A program made the translations under genes and the position numbers. A stretch of 10,585 nucleotides of DNA, taken from Burkholderiales bacterium. Lineage in GTDB: Bacteria; Pseudomonadota; Gammaproteobacteria; Burkholderiales; CAIKXV01. Of the stretch, positions 1 to 6,785 are shown piece after piece. The notes beneath the pieces were generated by a model. The model did not search any database and was not told the origin of the DNA. It saw only the letters and a list, made by a program, of their open reading frames with translations. The DNA is taken from the NCBI GenBank assembly GCA_019751575.1, contig JAIENF010000244.1, positions 1-10,585 of the forward strand, written 5' to 3'. Each line of letters begins with the position of its first letter. Positions within the stretch are counted from its first letter, which is position 1.

Positions 1-3000
1 GGCCCCTCCGTCGCCGCTGTCTCGCGGGGGTTGCCGGGTCGCAGGGTCGTCCTCGGGCAGGGTGAAGATGAACCGCGTTCCGCCACCGGGGTTTTCCTCG
101 GCGCGGATGTCGCCCCCGTGGGCGTGCACGAGCTCGCGCGAGATCGCGAGGCCCAGTCCGGTGCCACCCGCGCCGGTGCGCGTCTTCGAGCTCTGGATGA
201 ACTTGTCGAAGATGGATTCCCGCTCGTTCTCCGGGATGCCGATGCCCCGATCGGCGACGGTGACTTCAGCCATGCGGGCTCCGCTTCCTGCCGTCGCGTG
301 GCCGAGCGAGATCGTGATCTGGCCACCGGGGGAACTGAACTTGACGGCGTTGCCGAGCAGGTTTGCCATGACCTGCGCGATCCGGGCCGGGTCGAACCAG
401 GCGGGAAGCGAACGCAGTCCGGTGCGTTCGATGCTGAGGTGGCGGGAATGCGCCAGTGCGGTCACCTCCAGGACGGCCGTGTCGACGGACTGCGAGAGTT
501 CGTGCCGGCCAGGATCGATCGGCATGCGTCCGGCCTCCAGGCGGGACAGGTCGAGCAGGTCGTTGAGCAGGGTCAGCAGGCGATCGCCGCTCTGCTCGAT
601 CCGGTCCAGGTACTGCATCGTCTTTTCGGGCGTGCCCTTCGCGATGCGTTCCTGGCCGAGACGGGCGTACGAAAGGATCGCGTGCATCGGGGTCCGCAGC
701 TCGTGCGACATGTTGGACAGGAAGGTCGACATCGCCATCTGCGCCTGTTCCGCCGCCGCCCGCGCCGCTTCGATGGAGCGCTGGGCGCGCAACTGCTCGG
801 TGATGTCGCGGATCACGGTGATCCGGCCGATCAGCCGGCCGCTGTCATCCAGCTGGGGCGCGTGCGAGGATTCGATGTCGATTCGCGTGCCGTCCGCCCG
901 CATATGCTGCAGCCGGTTCACGTCGGTGGCGCCGTTGCGTATCCTTTCCAGCAGGCCCTCCAGGTGCTGCGGCGTGATGTCAGGGTTCAGGAACTCGTGC
1001 GACAGGCGCCCGACGGCCTGCGCGGCGCTGTAGCCATAGAGCCGCTCGGCGCCCCGGTTCCAGGTGGTGATCCTGTTGTCGAGGTCCTTGGTGAGCACGG
1101 CAGCGGTGGTCTGCTGCACCACCTCGGCGAGCATGCGGCTGTTGACCTCGCTCGCGCGCAGGGCGAGTTCCGTTCGCTTGCGTTCGCTGACGTCGAGCGA
1201 CAGGCGGATCCAGCGCACGATCCGCCCGCGGTCGTCGCGGATCGGCTGGCGTTCCACGCTCGCCCAGTACGGGTCGCCGTTCTTGCGGTAGTTGATGAGC
1301 TCGACCCGGTAGCCCACCCCCTGGCTGGACATGCGCTCCATCTCGGCTACCAGCGCAGCATCGGTCAGCGGCCCGGACATCAGTTTGCCCGGCGAACCGC
1401 CAAGCGCTTCGCCCATCGTGTAGCCGGTCTGCCGTTCGAAGCTTTCGTTGACCCATTCGATCCGGTTCATGTCATCCATGATCATCACGGAATTCGCCGT
1501 CCGGCTCGCCACCAGCGACAGCTTCTCCAGCTGGGCCTCGCGTTCGCGGGCCGCAGTGATGTCCGAACAGGTGACGACGACATCGTCCATCGGCGTGCGG
1601 CGCAGGGTGATGCGATACCAGCGCTGTCCGATCCGGCGCTCGACCTGTACGTTGGCCGAGCGGTGCTCGGCAAGCCGCAACTGCACGTATGCTTCTCGCG
1701 CCGCCGGGCCTTCGGATTCCGGCACCTGCACCTCGGCGATCAACTGCAGAACCTCCTGCTTGGTCATGCCGGTGCGGATCCGGTCCTGGGCCTCTCCGGC
1801 GAGCAGGCGGTTGCCTTCGTTGAAGAGCACCAGGCGCTCATTGCTGTCGTAGAGCGCGAAGGCGTCGTCCAGCGATTCGATCGCCTGCAGCAGCCGGGTC
1901 TCGGCCAGCCGCTGCTCCGCCAGCGCATTGCTGGCCGCTGCTTCGGCCGCCTTGCGCGCGGTGATGTCGAACCGGGTCTGGAAATAGCCGATGTGGACGC
2001 CGCCGTCGTCGAACAGGGGCTGGCCGCGCACGTCCCACCAGCCCGGCTTCCCGGCACGGTCGTAGTTGAGGATCTCCACGCTGAAGGGAAGCCGCGAGGT
2101 CATGCGGCTCGCGATGCGCTCCATGGTGGCCGGGTCGGTGCCCGGGCCGGCGAGGAAGTCGCGGCCACGGCGTCCCCGGACCTCGTCCAGGCTGAAGCCT
2201 GTCAGGCGCTCGAAGGCGGCATTGATCCAGACCGTACGGTGGTCGACATCGAGGATCTGCACGCCGTCGTTCGTCTCGCGCGCGATGATCGCCAGCCTGC
2301 GGTGTTCCTCCTCGCGAGTCCTCGCATCGGTGATGTCGATGCGCAGCGCAACGGTGTCCCCGGCTGGCGTGCGGCGGTGGCTGGTGTTGTACCAGCGGCC
2401 GCCGATCCGGTACTCGCTCGATTCGTTGGCGGCCCTGAATTCCGCGAGCCTCTCGCGCATCCAGGTGTCGCGTGCGTCGGCGTCCGGCGAACCGCCGGCG
2501 GCGAGGACCTCCTGCCAGAGCAGTTCGAGCAGCTTTTCCTTCAGCATGCCGGCTTGTACCCTCGGGGCGCCAGCGCCGAACATGCTCAGGTACAGCTGGT
2601 TGCAGACGACCAGTCGTTCCGCGCTGTCGAACAGGGAGAACGCGGCATCGAGCGAGTCGATCGACTCGCGCAGTCGTTCTTCCGCGCGCCGCTGTTCGGA
2701 CAGCGCCGCCCTCGCGGCAGCCTCGGCGGCCTTGCGCTTGCCGATGTCGAACCGGGTCTGGATCGATCCGATCGGATTCCCCGCCGCATCGAACCAGGGC
2801 TGGCTGCGCACCTCGAACCAGACCGGTTCACGCTGCTTGGTGTAATGGACGACATCCACCTGGTACGGTTCGAGCGATTCGCTCCCGGCGGTGATCGTCG
2901 CGAGTGCGACCGGATCGGTCATCGGACCGGCCAGGAAATCGCGGCCGCGCATGCCGCGGATCTCGTCGAGATTGAAGCCGGTCAGGCGCTCGTATGACGC

Positions 3001-4950
3001 ATTTACCCATTCGATGCGGCCCAAAGGGTCGATCAGGGCCACGCCGTCGGCGGTCTGGCTGGCCACTGCGGCAAGCTTCTGGATCTCGAGGTCGCGCAGC
3101 TTCTCCTGCGTGATGTCCGTGCGCAGCGCGATCATGTCGCCGTTCGTCGTGCGTCCGCGGTCGTTCCGGTACCAGCGTCCGCCGATCTGCTCCTCGGAAC
3201 CGGACGACATGCCGTCGAGCGGTGCGCGCCCTTTCAGGAACCGTTCCGCCTCCTCGTCGTCGGCATTGCCCGAGAGCGCCCGGTAGAGCAGGCGCAGCAC
3301 CTGGTCGCGCTCCATGCCGGGGTGCACCGCCTCGGCGTGCGGCCCGAAGAACGCACGCATGCGTGCATTGCAGATCACCAGCCGCTGGTCCGGCCCGTAC
3401 AGCGCGAAGCCGGAATCCATGGCGTCGATGGCGGTCATCAACCGTGCTTCGGCGGCGAGCGCGCGCTGCTGCACCTGCAGCAGGTCGAGTTCGAACGCGC
3501 GGCGGTCGCTGATGTCGATGCAGGTGCCGACGAAGCCGATTGGCAGGCCGTCGGCGCCGGTCTGCCGCACCACTTCGGTGAGCATCCATCGTTCGCGCCC
3601 GTCGTCGCCGCGCATCCGATGTTCAGCACGGAACGGTGCGCCGCCTCCGGCGAACGCACGCCACTCGTCCAGCAGCCAGCGGCGGTCGGAGACGCATATG
3701 CGGCGCAGGTAGCCCCGCCCGAGCAGGCGCGCGCGCGGCGCGCCGGCCAGCGCGCAGGCGGCATCGTTCGCGTAGGAGAGCGTGCCCCGGGCGTCGGTCT
3801 CGAACACGCCGATCGGAAGCATCGCGTTGAGCTGCTCGAAGCGGGCCTCGCTGCGCGCGCGCTGCGCGCTGGCCGTCCGCTCGGCGCGGCCCAGGCGCAT
3901 GAACGCGAGCAGCACGCCGACACTGGCCAGCAGCCCGGCCAGTCCGATCGTCTTCGACGCGATGTCGCGGTGGGCCGCTTCGAAGCCGGGCGTGCTGGCG
4001 TAGGTCACATGCCAGCTCCGGCCCATCGCCGACAGCATCCGGCTTTCGGTGAAGCGTGCGCCGGCACCGCCGCGGTGGCCAGGCGAGGCATGGACCACCT
4101 GGACCTCGGAATCGGGTGCGTCGACGTCGACGACATGCACCGAGATGGCCGGGGCGTCTGCGGGAATGGGTGCGCGGAACAGTTCCTCGGCGAACAACAG
4201 CACCGACACCCACTGCCGAGCGTCGGTCGCGCCCAGACTGGGCGTCGACTGCGGCGGCAGGTCCCGCATCGGCTTGATGCCGGCATGCACCCCGAGTGGC
4301 GCCATGAACACATAGGCGGCCGCCGGCCCGTCCAGCGTCGGTTCGATGAACACCTGGCTGAGGGTCGGCAGCTTCGAACCGTCGGCCTCCATTGCGGCAG
4401 CCACCCGCGGACGCTGGTTCCGCTTGTCCCTGCCGATGGTGTCGACCGCCATCCAGATCGGCCAGCGGTTGCGCACCATCAGGCGATCCGACCCTTGCGT
4501 ATCCTGTCCCGCCTGCGCGGCGGGCGCCGGCAGCGGCAAGTCCAGCTCCGGGTACTCGCTGCGCAGGCTCGCCGCCCATGCCTGCAGCCGGCGGTCCTCC
4601 ACGCGTTCGACCAGCGAGATGGCACCGAGCGGGCCCAGCGCGTCGGTGCCGGTGAATGCGGCAGCCAGCTGCTCGAAGCGTGACCGGGACACGGCGCCGC
4701 TGGAGGCACCCAGGCCTGCCGCCATGCTCAGCGTGAGGGCCTGGTAGCCCCGCAGTTCGCGTTCCAGTTCGGCCTGGTACCTGTCGGCTGCGTACCGGAA
4801 GTCCGCCAGCGCCCGCGCTTCATTCTGCTGCGACGCCGCGTAGGTGGCGAGCACGATGAACATGACGACGCCCGCCAGGGTGAACCAGAGCCTGGCCGGA
4901 CCGCGGGTTTCGGCGGGATCGGGCGGCGGGTGCGTCAGGGCGCTTGCCAT
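1..4950 (-). CDS. CHASE / multi-PAS sensor histidine kinase (3' end beyond window)
   Basis: An inner-membrane sensor kinase expected to autophosphorylate on His and pass phosphate to a response regulator not seen here. The 1650 residues visible read, in order: TM1 about 18-38; periplasmic CHASE-like domain about 75-300, with LVERVEDRR at 114-122; TM2 about 333-351; PAS1 371-487; three PAS_7+PAS pairs (505-740, 765-1000, 1025-1257); PAS8 1276-1387; a short helical linker; HisKA with MSHELRTP (phospho-acceptor H1416); HATPase with N-box N1534, G1 box DRGIGIP 1567-1573 and G2 box GTGLGLAIS 1596-1604. All catalytic boxes are intact. No stop occurs before the left edge, so a C-terminal receiver domain is possible but unseen. 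ATG 4950 is the first possible start after an in-frame stop at 5053-5055, and no other start codon lies between; its Shine-Dalgarno is weak. The signal sensed is unknown. The kinase call is very sure; the CHASE call is less sure because that domain is divergent. Confidence 0.95.
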   Translation of the reverse strand, partial: MASALTHPPPDPAETRGPARLWFTLAGVVMFIVLATYAASQQNEARALADFRYAADRYQAELERELRGYQALTLSMAAGLGASSGAVSRSRFEQLAAAFTGTDALGPLGAISLVERVEDRRLQAWAASLRSEYPELDLPLPAPAAQAGQDTQGSDRLMVRNRWPIWMAVDTIGRDKRNQRPRVAAAMEADGSKLPTLSQVFIEPTLDGPAAAYVFMAPLGVHAGIKPMRDLPPQSTPSLGATDARQWVSVLLFAEELFRAPIPADAPAISVHVVDVDAPDSEVQVVHASPGHRGGAGARFTESRMLSAMGRSWHVTYASTPGFEAAHRDIASKTIGLAGLLASVGVLLAFMRLGRAERTASAQRARSEARFEQLNAMLPIGVFETDARGTLSYANDAACALAGAPRARLLGRGYLRRICVSDRRWLLDEWRAFAGGGAPFRAEHRMRGDDGRERWMLTEVVRQTGADGLPIGFVGTCIDISDRRAFELDLLQVQQRALAAEARLMTAIDAMDSGFALYGPDQRLVICNARMRAFFGPHAEAVHPGMERDQVLRLLYRALSGNADDEEAERFLKGRAPLDGMSSGSEEQIGGRWYRNDRGRTTNGDMIALRTDITQEKLRDLEIQKLAAVASQTADGVALIDPLGRIEWVNASYERLTGFNLDEIRGMRGRDFLAGPMTDPVALATITAGSESLEPYQVDVVHYTKQREPVWFEVRSQPWFDAAGNPIGSIQTRFDIGKRKAAEAAARAALSEQRRAEERLRESIDSLDAAFSLFDSAERLVVCNQLYLSMFGAGAPRVQAGMLKEKLLELLWQEVLAAGGSPDADARDTWMRERLAEFRAANESSEYRIGGRWYNTSHRRTPAGDTVALRIDITDARTREEEHRRLAIIARETNDGVQILDVDHRTVWINAAFERLTGFSLDEVRGRRGRDFLAGPGTDPATMERIASRMTSRLPFSVEILNYDRAGKPGWWDVRGQPLFDDGGVHIGYFQTRFDITARKAAEAAASNALAEQRLAETRLLQAIESLDDAFALYDSNERLVLFNEGNRLLAGEAQDRIRTGMTKQEVLQLIAEVQVPESEGPAAREAYVQLRLAEHRSANVQVERRIGQRWYRITLRRTPMDDVVVTCSDITAAREREAQLEKLSLVASRTANSVMIMDDMNRIEWVNESFERQTGYTMGEALGGSPGKLMSGPLTDAALVAEMERMSSQGVGYRVELINYRKNGDPYWASVERQPIRDDRGRIVRWIRLSLDVSERKRTELALRASEVNSRMLAEVVQQTTAAVLTKDLDNRITTWNRGAERLYGYSAAQAVGRLSHEFLNPDITPQHLEGLLERIRNGATDVNRLQHMRADGTRIDIESSHAPQLDDSGRLIGRITVIRDITEQLRAQRSIEAARAAAEQAQMAMSTFLSNMSHELRTPMHAILSYARLGQERIAKGTPEKTMQYLDRIEQSGDRLLTLLNDLLDLSRLEAGRMPIDPGRHELSQSVDTAVLEVTALAHSRHLSIERTGLRSLPAWFDPARIAQVMANLLGNAVKFSSPGGQITISLGHATAGSGARMAEVTVADRGIGIPENERESIFDKFIQSSKTRTGAGGTGLGLAISRELVHAHGGDIRAEENPGGGTRFIFTLPEDDPATRQPPRDSGDGGA
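1156..3444 (-). repeat. Three tandem copies of a ~260-residue PAS_7+PAS module inside the kinase gene
   Basis: The kinase contains three successive copies of one two-domain unit, approximately 3444-2695, 2664-1915 and 1890-1156. Landmarks recur at 256-260 residue spacing. FALY/FSLF/FALY, followed by RLV and a conserved Asn, starts near residues 515, 771 and 1031. GRWY or QRWY lies at 591, 851 and 1109. The LTG(F/Y) or QTG(Y) helix lies at about 656, 916 and 1174. Copies 1 and 2 are closest: both have RGRDFLAGP followed by TDP, and both end QTRFDI. Copy 3 is more diverged. The first half of each unit resembles PAS_7 (PF12860) and the second half a canonical PAS/PAC domain. This looks like internal duplication, probably two rounds, with the last copy oldest or least constrained. 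Confidence 0.85.
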
Positions 4951-5030
4951 CGAGGTGCGGGATCGGGAAGGTTGAAGGTCTTGCCGGCTCCGCGTGGCGG
5001 CCTGGACAGGGGGGGACGCCGCGCCTGCGC

Positions 5031-5048
5031 GGGCGAGCGGAGTCGCCC
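5031..5048 (-). other. Small inverted repeat in the kinase leader
   Basis: GGGCGA (5031-5036) and TCGCCC (5043-5048) form a perfect 6-bp stem with a 6-base loop. It lies just downstream of the putative sigma-28 -10 element, so it would sit at or near the 5' end of the kinase transcript. There is no T-run after it, so it does not look like an intrinsic terminator. It could be a leader hairpin or an operator, or chance in GC-rich DNA. Confidence 0.3.
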
Positions 5049-5051
5049 ACC

Positions 5052-5099
5052 TTTAGCGGCAGCGGTCGGCCAGGGTTTAGCGGTGGCTGTCGGAAATGA
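5052..5099. repeat. Two-copy 24-bp tandem near-repeat
   Basis: Two adjacent 24-base units, 5052-5075 and 5076-5099, both begin TTTAGCGG and match at 15 of the first 18 bases (17 of 24 overall). The shared block supplies both the -35 TAAA and part of the -10 GCTAA of the putative sigma-28 promoter on the minus strand. The repeat may have created the promoter by duplication, or may be a pair of binding sites for a regulator. Confidence 0.5.
5053..5079 (-). promoter_or_regulatory. Putative sigma-28 (FliA) promoter for the sensor kinase
   Basis: Read on the minus strand, TAAACCCT (5079-5072) is followed by 11 bases and then GCCGCTAA (5060-5053). The enterobacterial FliA consensus is TAAAGTTT, 11 bases, GCCGATAA. 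The core TAAA, the exact spacing and seven of eight -10 bases match. Transcription would start near 5045, leaving a leader of about 95 bases before ATG 4950. It is correctly oriented in the 166-bp gap between pgi and the kinase. This suggests, but does not prove, that the kinase belongs to the late flagellar/chemotaxis regulon. No flagellar gene is in the window to support this. Confidence 0.5.
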
Positions 5100-5116
5100 C
5101 GGCAGCCAGCGCCGGA

Positions 5117-6754
5117 TCACGTCCCGAGCCGGTCGATCAGCGCCCGGGTCGAGCCGTCCATCCCGGGCATCGGCTTCGCGCCCGGCTCGAGGCAGGTTCC
5201 GATCCGCAACGCCAGCTTTTTCCCCAGTTCGACGCCCCACTGATCGAACGGATTGATGTTCCAGAGGGCGGACTGGACCAGCACCTTGTGTTCATAGAGT
5301 GCCACCAGCGCCCCGACCGCATGCGGATCGAGCCGTTCGACGACCAGCGTCGTGGTCGGCTGGTTGCCCGCGAAGGTCTGGTTTGCCGACAGGAGCGCCA
5401 GCCGTTCCCCGGACACGCTGCGCGCGGCCAGCTCGGCGCGTGCCTCGTCGGTGGTCTTGCCGAACGCCAGCGCCTCCGTCTGGGCGAGGCAATTGGCGAC
5501 CAGCAGCCGGTGGTGCGCCGGATGCGCATGGTGCGGCTGCCGCGCGACGATGAAATCGGCCGGGATCAGCTGCGTCCCCTGGTGCAGCAGCTGATAGAAG
5601 GCATGCTGGCCGTTGGTGCCCGGCGAGCCCCATATCACCGGGCAGGTGGCGTGGTCGATCCGCCTTCCCTGGCGGTCGACCGACTTGCCGTTGCTCTCCA
5701 TCTCGAGCTGCTGCAGATGGGCCGGCAGGCGCTGCAGCCGCTGGTCGTAGGGCAGGACGGCGTGCGAGGCTGCGCCGAAGAAGTTTCCGTACCAGACGCC
5801 CAGCAGGCCCATGCGCACCGGCAGGTTGCGCTCGATCGGTGCCTGCAGGAAATGCTCATCCATCGCCCGCGCACCGGCCAGCAGTTCGTCGAAGGCGTCA
5901 GGTCCGACGGCCAGCATCACCGCCAGGCCGACCGCCGACCACAGCGAGTAGCGGCCGCCCACCCAGTCCCAGAAGCCGAACACGTTGCCGGCATCGATGC
6001 CGAACTGGCGCGTCCCTTCCAGGTTGGTGCTGACCGCGACGAAATGCGCCCCGGTCGCGCGCGGATCGCCCAGCCCGTCGACCAGCCACTGGCGGGCGGT
6101 GTCGGCGTTGGTGAGGGTCTCGATCGTGGTGAACGTCTTCGAGCAGATGATGAACAGGGTGGACGCGGGATCGAGCCCGGCCAGCCTGGGCACGAGGTCG
6201 GCGGCATCGACATTGGATACGTAGTGCACCCGCAGTGTCGCCGAGGTGTACGGCTGCAGCGCATCGGTGACCATCGCCGGGCCCAGGTCGGAGCCCCCGA
6301 TGCCAAGGTTGACCACGTCGGTGAACCGTTGCCCGGTATGCCCGCGCCGGTCTCCGCTGCGCACTGCCGCGCAGAACGTGCGCATCCGGCCCAGCACCTC
6401 GGCCACGCCAGGCATCACGTCGATTCCGTCGACCCGGAGGGGCAGGGTGGCCGGCCGGCGCAGGGCGGTATGCAGGGCCGCGCGGCCCTCTGCGGAATTG
6501 ATCGGATCCCCGGCGAACATCCGGTCGCGCCAGCCGCAGACGTCCTGCTGTACCGCCAGGTCGTGCAGCAGCGAGAGGGCGCGCTCGTCCACGCGGTGCT
6601 TGGAGAAATCGGCGAACACGCCGGCGCCCTCGAAGGAATGCCGGGCCGCCCGGTCCGGCTCGGCGGCGAACCAGTCGCGAAGATGGCGACCGGCGATGGA
6701 AGGCTGGTGCCCGGCGAGTGCCGTCCACGCGGGAGATTCGGTCAGTGCACTCAT
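5117..6754 (-). CDS. pgi: Glucose-6-phosphate isomerase
   Basis: Cytoplasmic enzyme interconverting glucose 6-phosphate and fructose 6-phosphate in glycolysis and gluconeogenesis. The 545 residues match the usual bacterial length of about 545-550. Visible landmarks: LGIGGSDLGP 150-159; phosphate-binding SKTFTT 205-210; PGI signature GGRYSLWSAVG 266-276; MESNGK with the catalytic base E353; GQHAF with H384; second signature FDQWGVELGK 503-512 with catalytic K512. All are intact. I chose ATG 6754 (MSALTESPAW) because it gives the family N-terminus and has GAGG about 10 bases upstream. An in-frame extension to 6817 adds 21 unlikely residues overlapping the preceding gene. The upstream ETF oxidoreductase gene ends 31 bp away on the same strand, so the two are probably co-transcribed, although their functions are not obviously linked. 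No strong intrinsic terminator follows. Confidence 0.98.
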   Translation of the reverse strand: MSALTESPAWTALAGHQPSIAGRHLRDWFAAEPDRAARHSFEGAGVFADFSKHRVDERALSLLHDLAVQQDVCGWRDRMFAGDPINSAEGRAALHTALRRPATLPLRVDGIDVMPGVAEVLGRMRTFCAAVRSGDRRGHTGQRFTDVVNLGIGGSDLGPAMVTDALQPYTSATLRVHYVSNVDAADLVPRLAGLDPASTLFIICSKTFTTIETLTNADTARQWLVDGLGDPRATGAHFVAVSTNLEGTRQFGIDAGNVFGFWDWVGGRYSLWSAVGLAVMLAVGPDAFDELLAGARAMDEHFLQAPIERNLPVRMGLLGVWYGNFFGAASHAVLPYDQRLQRLPAHLQQLEMESNGKSVDRQGRRIDHATCPVIWGSPGTNGQHAFYQLLHQGTQLIPADFIVARQPHHAHPAHHRLLVANCLAQTEALAFGKTTDEARAELAARSVSGERLALLSANQTFAGNQPTTTLVVERLDPHAVGALVALYEHKVLVQSALWNINPFDQWGVELGKKLALRIGTCLEPGAKPMPGMDGSTRALIDRLGT

Positions 6755-6785
6755 GGGGGTCCGGCCTCGGGGTTCGATCGTCGGT

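Noticed and set aside
2100..2950. The second PAS domains of modules 1 and 2 contain FLAGPxTDP, reminiscent of the LOV blue-light sensor motif.
   Set aside because: The photoactive Cys of the LOV core motif (NCRFLQ) is absent; the region reads RGRDFLAGP. They are better described as ordinary PAS domains with the common loop.
31..2997. A 988-codon plus-strand open frame, and another of 453 codons at 3322-4683, opposite the kinase gene.
   Set aside because: They are codon-aligned antisense to the kinase. Antisense stops need TTA, CTA or TCA in the sense frame, which are rare in this GC-rich gene. The predicted proteins show no domain, while the minus strand encodes an intact kinase with all its motifs.
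5084..5108. A TGGCTG/CAGCCA inverted repeat just after the pgi stop as a terminator.
   Set aside because: Only six pairs around a 13-base loop, with no T-run, and it overlaps the tandem repeat next to the kinase promoter. Too weak to annotate.
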